Source: Druceiella hillmani
Taxonomy: Eukaryota > Arthropoda > Insecta > Lepidoptera > Hepialidae
Direction of reading: 5' to 3'
NCBI GenBank assembly: GCA_039881145.1
Contig: JAYKKI010000027.1
Location: 18,735,001-18,799,000, forward strand
Length of the DNA stretch: 64,000 bases
In this document: positions 22,819-35,179 of the stretch, piece after piece
How positions within the stretch are numbered: position 1 is the first letter of the stretch
How the letters are laid out: every line of letters begins with the position of its first letter
Program-made: the position numbers and the translations under genes
The notes under the pieces: generated by a model
The model's database searches: none
What the model saw: only the letters and a program-made list of their open reading frames with translations
Told to the model about the DNA's origin: nothing

Positions 22819-22826
22819 TGCCTGAG
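22692..22826. repeat. 135-bp inverted repeat built from two (TA)n arms
   Basis: CTCAGGCA at 22692-22699 is complementary to TGCCTGAG at 22819-22826. Between them two TA arrays (about 22702-22758 and 22772-22817) are separated by a short TTTATGTATAAATAA-type centre. The whole unit can fold into one long hairpin, so this is more than a plain microsatellite. Confidence 0.88.
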
Positions 22827-22829
22827 CCT

Positions 22830-25000
22830 TCTGTTAAAACTATTCCGACCTCTAAAGAGCCAGGAGGACAAAACGGCAATTTATGAACGTCTACTTCCTG
22901 AAACTATATATAGTTTAGGAAAGTGAAAACTCTCATTATGCGTTTCCGGACCCGCGTAATGTTTCATTTACCTTCCTCGAATCACTTTATATACCGGATC
23001 TTGACTAATTAACGCAGGAATTTTCAGGCTAGCCACTACTGAAAACGGTTTATCTAACTATGATTCCATTGTTCTGGCACGCTTATACGTTCAAATGTTT
23101 TAATAAGATGTAAGGTGTGTATATGTGATTATATATATACATACATATACACACACCCTTCCCCTATTCCACTGATAGCTCTCATCCACCATCTACGTCG
23201 CGTTTACTACCTACGTGGCGATTTCATTTTCAACGTAACATTTTCATTATTATAACTTTGAAACCCTTTAAAATATCACAAACGATTTTTCTCAAGCTTA
23301 ATATTTGTAGTAATTGTATTAATTTTACAGCTTTAATACTTCTCAAGTTAAAACCGTGTCGAACGTGAGAAAGGCATTTTTTTCGTCGTAAGACCGAAAT
23401 AAAGTCAATTTTGTTGACGTTATGTTCGTTTTTGTAATCGAATATGCAAATGCAAAAGTATTTTAAAGCATGCAATTTCAAAATATATACGCTGATAGTT
23501 CAATTTTATATATTTTTATGATTACTTCTTAATAATTTTTATTTACTTTTGTGGTTATTGTCATTATTAGTTAACATGAACTTATCTTATTACTCGTATT
23601 TAATAACATTATGATCAAAATAATTGCTAATTGGTTACATTCACTGTTAGTGCAAAACAATTTAACACATTTACAAAATATATATAGCAATATCGAATAA
23701 GTAATCGTATCTTACCTGAAAAACTCATTAGACAGAAAAAAGTAAAGAAATAGAATGAAATATGAATGAACCAAAAGCATTATTTTATTTAAAAATCAGT
23801 TCTTTCCAAAAACAAAAAATATCTGTAAACTACCAGCAAAACTCGCTGGAGGGGTTCCATAAGGTTTAGGCACTTATGAACATTCAAGGGTCTTTCTGAA
23901 AACACTTCAGAAATATTAATTTTACACCACGTTAATATACATGCCTACTATATTTTACACATGGGCAAATATGATGCATATTTAAAAAAATACAAGATCT
24001 GTGATAGTCGCACCCATTTTTCTGTAATATTCTGGTCAGATTTTATCGACCGTGTGTTTTTTATAATGTTTAATTCAATGGTTTCGGAAATAAGAAGAGT
24101 ATAGATACATTTTTTGTTTCAGAATATCTATAAATATACAACTTAATATTAAGAAAAATTATCTTTTCATTCCTGATAACAAGCTATTTCAAATGATACT
24201 CCACATTATATACAAAATTTAAAAATAAATGTATTTAATTTAACTCCTCTTTAACTCTTTTTCAATTTTTCATTTTCATGCCAAGTTTTCGATATCAAAG
24301 ACTTATTTTTAGGCCCACTATGCGCACTTTTTTATATATTTAATTAAATTTGAAGATAAAGTATTTATAACATATTTCAGATTCCATAAACCTATTGATT
24401 CATTCATAATAAACTCGGCTTCCTTTCGCATAAGCCAAGCGAGTTCACTACCTAACACGGAGTGCAAAGTTCCAAGAATTACATTTTATTTTTTATCTAT
24501 ATTTTATTTGATTATAATTTAATACAATACACGTATATTATTGTATTTAATCAGTATAATGTTTCAAGTATATTATTGCAATTAGTGTTTAATATTTTAC
24601 TTAAGAGTCATTTAATAAAACATGCGTATGTTATTAAATTTTAAAATAATAATCTGTCAATTTGCCTGATTCACTGAACTTATGTCCATCATTGATGTTA
24701 TCATCAATGAAATTATCATTATTTTATACATTTTGTACTTAAAAGTTTTCACTTTTATGGTGTAGTCTTTTATGGCGTGGTGGTATAGGCAAACACTAGA
24801 TTTTTTTTGTAAATGAGGGTTTATTTATTAAGTTATTATTTATAACTATGAATGAATTTCGTACATATCTAATTTCTTACCATTCCCTTCACGTCATAAC
24901 GTACCGAGGGAGAATGAGTGGCACTCATAAGCTCCTGCTATTCACAAGCAATAAAACCTCTTTAAAAAAAGTAACAAAATGGTTAATCCTCATAATTACT
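22830..25000. other. AT-rich DNA, no gene seen
   Basis: The first 230 bases (about 22890-23060) are less AT-rich, with GCGTTTCCGGACCCGCGTAA near 22940, and could be regulatory. The rest is AT-rich with no supported gene. A small hairpin (TCATTGATG / CATCAATGA) lies near 24690-24712. Confidence 0.4.
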
Positions 25001-25003
25001 GCC

Positions 25004-25005
<2 letters not shown>

Positions 25006-25052
<47 letters not shown>
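25006..25052. repeat. (TA)n microsatellite
   Basis: An uninterrupted TA run. Open frames on both strands through it are repeat artefacts. Confidence 0.95.
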
Positions 25053-25054
<2 letters not shown>

Positions 25055-25361
25055 CTTCTATATCTCGCACTATTATTACTAATAATGTAACTGATCAAGA
25101 ATTTAATTAATAATATTACATGGCATTCTCCAAATATTTTTGGGTCATTTCGAATCAAACTATGATCTTAAAGCTATAAAATATAATACCAGTTCCTTTT
25201 GCTTTAATTCAAGGTTTATATGTCAGTATGTATCCAGAGATTTCGTATACACATAAGCTCCAAGTGCCTAAAGACAATTAAGGCTTCTACCAATATTCAT
25301 TCTCTAAATTTGCTATCAAGTTATTGAATAAATCAAAAATCACTATAAAAAATCACCAGAG

Positions 25362-25466
25362 ACAGGAAAATCTCTATGTATATCTTTTAAAAATCTATGT
25401 ATATCTAAATATAAAGACAGGCAAATCTCTATATATATCCTTTAAAAGTTTATGTATATCTTTTTT
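25362..25466. repeat. Two-copy tandem repeat, about 63 bp
   Basis: GACAGGAAAATCTCTATGTA and GACAGGCAAATCTCTATATA start two adjacent diverged copies. Each contains TTTTAAAA and TATGTATATC. Confidence 0.65.
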
Positions 25467-25659
25467 AGAAACTGTAAAATATTTTGCTCGCCTTGACTAA
25501 AGTTACTATTTACTATTTCCGATAAACTCTTCTTCAAAATGCTTCTATTTCCGATGAAATTAAAACTGATGATTCACGTAATTAATTTGTAACAATATTA
25601 TCCTTCAGAAAGAAAAAATGTTTGCTCAATTTCCGTGAAACGTAATTTCCATTTTCAAT

Positions 25660-26000
25660 CCACCCTAATCAGGTGGCCAAACATTTAGAACCGGATTCAA
25701 TAACAGAAGCAAATAAATGGTATGCAAGTGATGCCTCCAAACTTTCAAGGACGGGGACGAAAGTGTTTCCGGAAGGCTCAGTCGCGAAATTCAACCCTCA
25801 GCGGTTAGAAATTAATTAATACTTTTCGCCCCACGAACCCCGTATAATAAAATACAAATTGAACTTTCATATTATAAGTTTAAACACAATATGATTAAAT
25901 TACAAACTCTCTTCTCCGCATTTAACCCCAACGTAAAGTCTGGCAGACCCTCCCCGGGCTCAGCCTAATTCCTTATTGTCAAACCTTTTATATATTGTCA
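25660..26000. other. GC-richer island, candidate conserved non-coding DNA
   Basis: Composition rises in two patches (AGGACGGGGACGAAAGTG near 25750; CTGGCAGACCCTCCCCGGGC near 25940) separated by AT-rich DNA. No splice-flanked frame or domain is apparent. Confidence 0.27.
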
Positions 26001-26571
26001 TTAAAACTTAATATATTTCATCCCAGAAAGTTCTCTGTTAGAATTAATGAACTTTCATATCGATATAATAAACTTTTGTAAAAGCTCTGGTAATCTGGAG
26101 AGTTGCGAGCTTACGGAAATTCCTTTCGGTAATATTTGTGCTTCGCGTATCTTTTTGCAGTTAAGTGGAATTTTATTTTCTAGTCGTGTGTTGATCATTG
26201 AATAGTTGTAAAAATATATTGAATAGTAAAAATATTCAAATTGTTTCTACTTTTAAGGAAGTATTTTTATATTTAAAATAGTAAGGAATAACGTAATATT
26301 GAATAAAAGAGAGTATCAGTGAATAAACGACCATTTTCAATAATTTATTGGCAATAATTAAATTTTACACAGGAAACAAATCAATCGTAAATCAAGGACT
26401 ATATCTGACGATTAATAATGTGCCATTATTAGGAAAACGCCAAAGTCAAGCAATAATCAGCGCGGTCAGTACTAGAATAGAGGACAGCAAAAAAATCGTC
26501 TTTATACTTTGTTTTCTAATATTAAAAGTTTGCTGAAAACTTCGTCAAAATTTTCTAGTTATTTGGTAACA

Positions 26572-26872
26572 CATTATGCTTCCACATTACCTTTCTTTGC
26601 TTTCGCATTCTACATATTGAAATAGTATCCTATGCTTTCGCACTATGTGTACCACAATAACATCCTATGCTTTCATATTGTGTGTATCGAAATAGCATTA
26701 GTGCTTCCGCATTCTATGTACCGAAGTAGCATTCTTTGTTTTCGCATTCTGTTTACCGAAATAACATTCTATACCTCCGAAATAGCATTCCATGTTTCCG
26801 CTTTATGTACTGCTCTTAATACTTTTTCACATTCTATATTGCCAAAATAGCATTCTACGATTTCGAATTCTA
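26572..26872. repeat. Degenerate 35-bp minisatellite, about 8 copies
   Basis: Units of 34-35 bp have the form CATTCTATGTACCGAAATAG followed by CATTCTATGCTTTCG. Copies have diverged and one or two are shortened. The 72-codon plus-strand frame across it is a by-product. Confidence 0.88.
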
Positions 26873-26879
26873 TGCTCCT

Positions 26880-29320
26880 GAAAATAAAATAAATTTTACT
26901 TATTCCCCATTAATTTTTCCGTAAATCTTTCTCTTCATGTGATTCATCGCCATGGTTTCAGAAAAGTCAAAATTTGTTACATTGATGATTGCTACTTACA
27001 TTTTACAGCGCATATATGCAGAAAAAATTCGCGAAATTTAAGTAAAATCTTTAGAAAAGATAATAAACAAGACTAGAAAAAAAAAGACTAAGAGAAAGAA
27101 AACAAGTTTTAAAGCCCAAAATAAAAACCAATTTTTGTTTTTGAATAGTTATGGTTATCATTCTAAACAAAAATTTAATTTTCATCGGTAAGAAGATAAT
27201 TGGTAAGAATAATTTACTTCAAAAAAGAGGCTTAATCCCGAGCGATATGTGAGGTAAATTAAGTGTCATTATCGCCCAAAACTACGAACTTAAGTTTATA
27301 TTACGTTTATAGTGCTTAAAATATCCAATATTTTTCTATATGTGTACGTATATGAATGCGTACGTGCGTGAGCGCAAGTATATGTATGCGCAAGCGAATA
27401 TGCATGCTGGCATGTGTATATAAAATACGTACAGACAAGCATGCGTTCGTACCTCCTAGCGCCTTGACTAATAAAAATCTGTCTATGAAATACTAAAAAT
27501 ATAAATACATTTTTTCGAAACTGTATTTTACAATTTCTAAAAAATGTATCTATTTTTTTCTTAATATCAAAATTCAAGGCAAGATAGAAATTTTATTTTC
27601 TAAAGAAAAAAAAACCAATATACTCAACAAAATTATATTCCATAACATCTTAGTACTCATCGTGTGGTTAGCACAATTAACTTATCGTGTGTAATTATTT
27701 AGTAGTCTCCAAACAAGTTTCTCATTACAGTTCTGCCAGCACTATCGCAATTTTGTGAGTGGAATATTGTCGTAGACACATTACCTAATGAAAAATGTAT
27801 TCATTACAACTGCGATATTTATGTTATTTTCTAGAAAATATCGTTCCTATCATATTTGATGACGATAGTGTATCATGGAAAATGTTTGTCGACTTTTTCA
27901 TATGTTCATATTGTTGATATATGTATTCTAATTTATAAACGGAACGCAATTTATTTTAGTATTATCATATTCTTTTGAAATGTATGCTCCTAAACATTTT
28001 AACAATATGAGTATGATAAATTTTTTATCAAGGCTAAATTTCGAAAAATAAATCTTAAGTGTTTTTATCTGAACATAATAAAAACCTGCCCTTGATTTAT
28101 TTTTTAATGGAAATTTATTTCTATTTCAAACCGAGTTTTTACCAGAAATATATTGTGAGGCTAAGAATATATCTATGATACAAAAATCTATATTCGTTTT
28201 TTAATACAAATTACGAAAGTCTAATGAAAATTTTAGTTAGTCATCAAAATTCGTAGATAAAGGAATAAAGATTTATATAAAAAAAAATATTTGCTCCTCG
28301 TAGTAACTCTATTTATCCTATTATAAATAAATATTATAACAACAAGCGGACTCGAACATTTCTTTAAATAAAACATGGTCTGCGATCCAACGTAAATAAA
28401 CCACAGAGGAGAGACTACAGAAGAGAGAAGCATTTCCAAACGTTTTGTAAAATTATTACTCTTCCGAAACAATGATTGATTATACATGTTCCCATAAAAC
28501 TAGTATAGTGAATTCCATTATTAATAAAATTATTTTATCCGTTGCTTTCTTCGGATAACCAACTGATCGAAAGAGTTTTTAGTATCAACTCTTCTTATCA
28601 ATGATTCTCTTAAAGTAATAATAGACAAATATCTTCTATTTTTATTTCCATTTTTAACATTTTTCCTATTGTTTTAAAACTTTAATCCCTTTATAATAAT
28701 TCATTTTCAAATAACTGTTTAATTTTGTTTCCATAATTTAATCTTAAAAGGTTAAATATATTTTCAAATTTTTCTTCTAGTGTAATAAAAGAAAAATGCT
28801 TGCAATAATCACCACAATCATTATATATAAGAATTTGTTCGCAAGATTTTACTTTCATTATATGAAACTAATTGATTTTTTATTTCGTTTAGAGTAAATA
28901 TTATTATTATAAATATTATAGTTATGATTTCAATGCATGTCACAATAGTCAATTCCAGCATTTTAAAAGTGGTCTAGCTTGTGTGAATACTGTTCGAAAG
29001 ATCGCCCCTAAAATATGAGCAGTTACTAGGTTTTGCTTTTAAATTTTACATTTTCTGATAATTGATTTTGGTGCATTTTACAGCTAATGAGCCAGTATTT
29101 TAATCTCACTATATTCATACTCCGCTATATAAATTTATAAGGTGTTGTTCGCGTATAAATAAGTGAGCAACGTGATGTGTTATAGGCAAGATAATTGGGA
29201 ATTTACGATAGTATGGAAATGTTGCATTCTTTAATCTGCCGCCTACACGAATAAGTCAGTTTTTATCTAAAAATGGATTTAATGCCCGAATTTTACTATT
29301 AGAGCTTAGCAACACTGTAG
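26880..29320. other. AT-rich DNA, no gene seen
   Basis: No gene. Around 27330-27435 the sequence alternates purine and pyrimidine (GTACGTATATGAATGCGTAC, GTATATGTATGCGCAAGC), a decayed CA/TG-type simple repeat that could adopt Z-DNA. Confidence 0.45.
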
Positions 29321-29323
29321 TGA

Positions 29324-29379
29324 ATAATTGTTTAATTTTGTTCTTGAAACATTCTTTTTGAACAAAATTAAACAATTAT
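29324..29379. repeat. Perfect 20-bp hairpin
   Basis: ATAATTGTTTAATTTTGTTC at 29324-29343 is the exact inverse complement of 29360-29379 across a 16-nt loop. The right arm coincides with the last recognisable integrase codons of the BEL/Pao relic, so the hairpin sits at its broken edge. Confidence 0.9.
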
Positions 29380-30960
29380 CAATTTTAGCACCAGGTCTAA
29401 TTCTGTCGATGGGAGGTATACAATAGATTTGGGCTCGGGTTTCGTGGTTTTGTTTTTAAATCGCAATACATAAGCTAGGACGCGGTTGAATTTACCGCCT
29501 GATGAGTATTTAATTAATAATGAGTCTGAGTATGTAATGGCAGTCATATTTATCGGTTTTAACTCTGTTAATGGTACCATTTCTACGATACTCTTTGATT
29601 ATTCACCCTGATCTTGTCGGAGCCATTCTGGACTTGTTTTCCAGCGATTATTTTGAAATTCCAATGGTAGTTATCCACGAGAAAGGAAGTCTGCCATATT
29701 CTTCTGAGATGGCTTATGTCTCCAATGCATATTTTTTGTTGAATCTTTAATTTCTGAGACTTGGTTGGCAACAAACGTTTTGAGTAAATATGGCTGGATG
29801 TTAATCCATTGCAATCAAAGCAATGGATGAATCAGACCACAAAAGACTTCGTCAATTGTTCAACAAAGAGCAGTCAGGACAGATTTTAGGAGTTATGAGA
29901 GTATAAATGCCGCACATAGTTCCAACTTAGGTAATGTTATTATTTTTAGTGGGGCAATTCGATTTTTTGAACATAATAGATTTATAAATACCTTTTCGGC
30001 ATTGTCTATAGATCTCACATAAATGGATGCTGCTTATGCCTTTTCACTAGTGTCACAGAATTCATGAATTTCAACGGGCTGAGCATTCGCTATTATAACT
30101 TCTCCTGGAAACGTGATTTTATTTAGGATCGGTAATTGTTGTTGAATCATCATGAAAGAGGTCTGTATGTCTTGAAATTATAAATCATCTCATTTAGCAT
30201 TGCATTGCCACACTTTTTGCATAAGTATTTTAGCACAAACTATTACCGGGCCTATTAAACAGATAGATCATAAATCCGCGCAATTTTTGATAAGATGTGA
30301 CGTTCAAAGAATTTCAGTTTTGTCTCATCCTTCTCCTTGTATATGATTTCGTCGTTTATTCGATTTTATTGAATACCTAACGCTTTTATTTGAGATATAT
30401 CCTTCGTAAATAGATGTCAGCAGGTTCTTCATTTACTCTCTACAATCTTAGAGTAAAATCTCATCGTATTAGTCAGCTCAATAAGTTCTTTGTATAAGGT
30501 TTTAGCGTCTTTAATATTGTCTGTTTCTGTCATTAGATCGTTTACGTCGCGTTTCAGAAATTGATTGGCCGTTGGAAATCTTTAACGTTCATCATCAGCT
30601 GATTGATTAAGTACGCGTGTAGCCGAATATGGTATCGATGCACAGCCGAATAAGACTACTGGTGAATATTTGTTACTTATCGTTTTCATTTTCTCGCCAT
30701 AAAATTAATTGATAATACATATTTCGTTCATCGAGGAGAATTTGTTTACACGTATATTTGATATCGGCTAATAAAACAATTTGATGTGTCCGAAACCTGA
30801 GAATGATGTCAAAGCTTGTACTTTAAATGACGGCTCCGACTTTTATGCAGTCGTCCAAAGAAAAATTGGTAGTTTTATACATTGTAGTTGCATCGTATTT
30901 TAATTATATATTTAATTTGAGCTTGCGATATTATTTATTATATCCTGGGCATAATTGAAT
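29370..30960 (-). pseudogene. BEL/Pao LTR-retrotransposon pol relic
   Basis: Mixed-frame translation of the minus strand recovers, in the right order, the pol region of a BEL/Pao element. Near 30640-30480 comes the reverse transcriptase with LFGCASIPYSATRVLNQSA and RDVNDLMTE, where the catalytic 'YVDD' is replaced by VND. Then ALGIQ, FFERHILSKIARIYD and IVCAKILMQKVW. The RNase H part follows near 30070-29900 with FCDTSEKAYAASIYVRS and RIAPLKIITLPKLELCAAF. At 29470-29370 comes the start of the integrase (GGKFNRVLAYVLRF, STELDLVLKLII). Gag, protease, the catalytic integrase and both LTRs are not seen. Numerous stops make it non-functional. The order and spacing make the BEL/Pao call secure. Confidence 0.9.
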
Positions 30961-30964
30961 TGTG

Positions 30965-33900
30965 CACAATACAATTTTTCAAATTCATCGAAGTCGATCG
31001 AAATCTCGTTAGTCAATTTCTCTATATATGTTTTAATTTCTGTATGGTTATTATGGTTTTCTTCATAGTGAATATAATTAATATGTTTTTGTGAATTTAA
31101 TTTTTAGTGCTGTCCTTGGCTTTTTTAGTTTAATTAATATTGGAGTATCTGACATTTTTTTAACTAATTTATCGGTTTAGCGGCGCGATTTGAAGTATTA
31201 TATGACAATACGATTTTTTTCAATTTTTCCATAATATTTGAAAATAAAACAATTGTGCTTATTTAGAAATAAATAATTTCCAAAAAACCTGAAAGTTTTC
31301 ACCTAATTGATTGGAAATAATATTTTCCTTGCTTTTTAACTTACAACTAGAATAATAAATTAGAAAAAGAAAAACAGTTCGTCGGTTACACAATTACTAA
31401 ATCTTAATATGATACTCGTAATAACTGCGTTAATGTAATTCCTTAATATATGAGTTGTAAGTGAAGTTTCATGACTACAACATATAAAAATGTTTTATGA
31501 TCTTGCCAAAATCAGATTAATTTTATGCTTGATGTATAAACATGAAAAATATAGTATTATTTAATTGAAAATACTTAATATTACGGTTATTTTTATTATT
31601 CTTGCTGGCCAATAAGTACTTACCTTCGTATTAGAACTTTTAGATACATTTTTACATATAACTCCAAGATCGCTTTATTTAAATAAAGAAAATAAATTTT
31701 TTCTTGAATATTAGAGATGGTAAAACCGAATACGTTCATATCCAGAAGTACTTTTTAAATTCTGAATTGGTATAAATATTTAAATTAACACGAAAACCTG
31801 CTGAGATATCAAACCATAATCTTCTTTTACGTCAAAATCACTGTTTGTGTATAAACCTTAGTTATGAAAAGCTTCAAGTAAAAATTTATTATAATTGTTA
31901 AATGCCCATGTAAAGATATTAAATAAACTAAATTATTACACTACTCTTGCTAATCTTCAACCTTTTTTTTAATTTGCTTAACATTTAACTGTAATATAAA
32001 ACAGATTAAAATTGAAGGGAACTTAAAAAAATACTTTACATACCTGCCTTGTACTAAGTAACTTTTCCTTTGGAAAATTGTGAAATCTACTGAGAAAACG
32101 GCGAAATTTGCAACTGAGAAAATTATTACTGAATTCGTCATAAGTTAGTGTTGGTATAAATGAAACAAACTATTTTATTACTGTCTTTGAATATTACTCA
32201 GCTGTATATTTTAGTGACCATTTCGGAACTTAAACAAATTTGCACTATATGTGTTAATAACGTTACTAGATGAGGAGGTACAATTGTGCAATTATTTACA
32301 AAAAGCTTGTTAAGATATTATGTTGCAATACTTACGATTAACACTGATTAATTTAAAACTATAATTGAAAGATGAAAAAATATAAATGAAATTAATTTAT
32401 TCAAATATATCGCATTGTCATATTCAAAATATAAGTTTGTTCAGAAAGTGATAATACCACTTCCGGCTTCCGTTCATTTCTGGGCACGATTAATTGTAAA
32501 TAGATCCCATTCATACATAGACACCAAACTGGTAAGCAAGTGTTTAATTCAACGAATGCCGTATAATAAATGACATTATGATATTAAGGTTTTTAAACTA
32601 AAAATAAATAAAATATCTATGAGACATAATAAATAAACGTAGATAAAAAACCTAAATTTTCATAAAATATAAAAAACTGAAACGTACGCTGTGCACGCGG
32701 AGATTTGCATTAACGAAAGTTTCGGTGATAATTATATAAATAGAAATAATAGATACGAATATCTTAAGGTCGGAAACAATGCCCTTTAAAAATTCCAATG
32801 GGCGATCTGACGATTTCGGAAAACCATGATATTTACGTATATATAAAATTCAATATTATCATTATCTAAATATACTTGCACGACACAATTCTTGTAATAT
32901 TTGTTTGGATTTAGTTTAATTTGGCATTAATCCATAATATAATAAACAGTTGAACGCAACTTTAAAAAACTTTCAAAACACTGTTTTATTTGCAAAATTT
33001 GTTACATCATTTGTTAAAAAATAGAATAACGTAACCTCTGTCTCTAGCTGCAAAATAGTATAATAAAAAAATTAATTAAATTTCTGTTAGAAATCAGCCA
33101 GGAATATTATTTCCGCCATATAACTTGTCGTAAATAGCCGATTTTTATAAAAATACTTATTGTAAATCAAAGTTCCGATTAAAAGTAGATTTTTACATAA
33201 TTAAATTGCAAAGTATTTATCCTCCAATTGTTTTTTGGTATCATTACATTTTTCCTTAGCGATATAAATATAATGAGTAATCAAAAACTGTACGAAATTC
33301 ACATTTTTGGCCAATGTTTGTCACCGGCATTTTTTTTTATGCTAAACAATATCTTTATAAAAAAATCAAGTTTAGTAGGGCTGCAAATTTTACCTTAATT
33401 GGTGAATAAGTCAGTACCAAAATAGCAAAATTTGATATTTGAATAACTCGTGCATGAGAGGAGATGTAAACTTGAAATCTAGAGCATTAAATCTGAGCGT
33501 AAATATGTCAAAGTATATTGCGGTACTGAACTCCGTGTACTTTTAATAAATGGGGCTGAAAGATCCATCGATGCTTTAGACAATCATATCACGGCAGTAC
33601 TTGTTGAACTTAGTGATAATTTTAATACGTGTAAGTTTACACGCTTTAAGATTATTTTGTTCAGTTGCAAATCTCACGATCAATATATTGCTAAAAAGCT
33701 AACCTTATAATCAAAAGACTTTAAAGAAATCATTATTATTAACATATGCTGAATATCGACATTCTTTTAGCCAATTTAAGTAAAATATATGAAAAAGGTA
33801 AGAACGACAATTTCAAAAATATTGTTTGATTTATTTTTTTTTCAAATACCTACAATATTAAAACTTGGGCTTAAAAACGGACAATCGGTTAGTATTTTAA

Positions 33901-34240
33901 ACTCTGCATAAATAAACGAATTAATTAGATATATTTCAGTAAACTAAAATATATAAATATTTTCATTCCCGTTAGCTACGTTATGCTAACCGCAATCTTT
34001 TCATCTAACCATATCTTGCGCCTAAAATTAAAAATGCTTCTTGATTATTGCTAGATTCATACTTTTGTTACTTATATTAACTTTTATGTTGAAAACAGAA
34101 CATGGATTATTTTGGCTACAAGTTTTAATTCATTTTAAAAATATTCTGTCGTGAAATAATAACTATAATTTTTATGCTACGGTGCTCACATCACAAAAGT
34201 ACGAAACCGCATATCTCGGGAATAAAACAAAATGCAATTT
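30965..34240. other. AT-rich DNA, no gene seen
   Basis: No supported gene or RNA. The first 200 bases may be more of the BEL/Pao relic but are too decayed to align by eye. A somewhat less AT-rich patch lies at about 32450-32540. Confidence 0.45.
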
Positions 34241-34246
34241 TAATTT

Positions 34247-34379
34247 AGCTACAGACGTTTGTGCCATATCAAACTACAGATATTTGTGCTACAGACGTTT
34301 GTGCCATATAAAGCTACAGACGTTTGTGCCATATGAAACTAGAGACGTTTGTGCTACAGACGTTTGTGCCATATCAAAT
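34247..34379. repeat. Short tandem repeat, about 25-bp unit
   Basis: Copies of CTACAGACGTTTGTGCCATA occur in series with internal deletions, giving alternating full (about 25 bp) and short (about 17 bp) units. The plus-strand frame at 34182-34448 runs through them and shows no domain. Confidence 0.88.
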
Positions 34380-34499
34380 TTAATGATGCTAATCGTTTTA
34401 CTTTCTTATACGTTGATGGTATATATGAATCAAAGTATTGGAGAGTAACGAGCGGTCATTAATATCATAATTTTTTAATATATTTCCAATTTAAAATTA

Positions 34500-35179
34500 A
34501 TTAATCGTCCATATAATAATCATCATCATTTTTACTACATCTTTCCAACACACTGGTAGGGAGTGGATAGCATCTGCGTATAATTCAGGTGGCTTGGAAT
34601 GAAAAAATTAGCCTATGAACTGCCGAAACCGGTCTTCATCGTCAAAGTTTTTTAAGGCGTTACTGAGTGATTTAAACAAACAATAATCAGTGGGTGGAAG
34701 GTCTCGGAAATATGGCGGGTGTGGAATCTGTTTCCAACCAAAATCCAAAACTTTAGGCGGGTCGGTCCGGCTATATGAAGACCAGGCTACGGCTATGGCT
34801 GGTCCGGGCTAAGTTCATGTAGTATCCACACACCGTATTTGAAGCTTTTTCCCAAGCAGTGACAATGATTATCTATAGTTCTGTAGGAGCACCCGAGCTC
34901 AGATGCTATCCTGCCTGTAGTTAATCGGCAATCTTCTTCACTTAACAATTTTAACCTGTCGCTATCTAATTTCCCAGTCAACCAAAACCTGGTTGATCAC
35001 TTACGGAATAATCGCCGCTACGAAACCGCTGGAGCCATCGTTTTGCAGTAGTCTCAGACCTAGCCTATTACTCCAGGAGCTACGCGTTAGTATATGTTAC
35101 GCGTTGCTTCGGCAGCAAAGTGACCAGAATGGTACTCGTAGATTACACAGTGTCTTACATGCGTCTTAATGTCGTCCAT
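34500..35179 (-). pseudogene. Internally deleted mariner transposase
   Basis: A mariner copy whose two ends are present but whose middle is gone. It starts at ATG 35179 with MDDIKTHVRH and, after frameshifts, gives AKRWLQRFRSGDYSVSDQPG. Next, in the open frame 34793-34981, come the second helix-turn-helix (LTTGRIASELGCSYRTIDNH) and LGKSFKYGVWILHELSPDQ, matching the 'LGK...WVPHEL' linker of mariner enzymes. At about 34790 the sequence jumps to the C-terminal part: IPHPPYFRDLPPTDYCLFKS, carrying the third Asp of the DD34D triad, then FDDEDRFRQFIG, FFHSKPPELY and a 'LP..W' end near 34560. The region with the first two catalytic Asp residues is deleted. Terminal repeats were not identified. Confidence 0.9.

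Noticed and set aside
29583..29774. 63-codon frame as an independent gene
   Set aside because: It lies in order inside the BEL/Pao relic between the RNase H and integrase segments.
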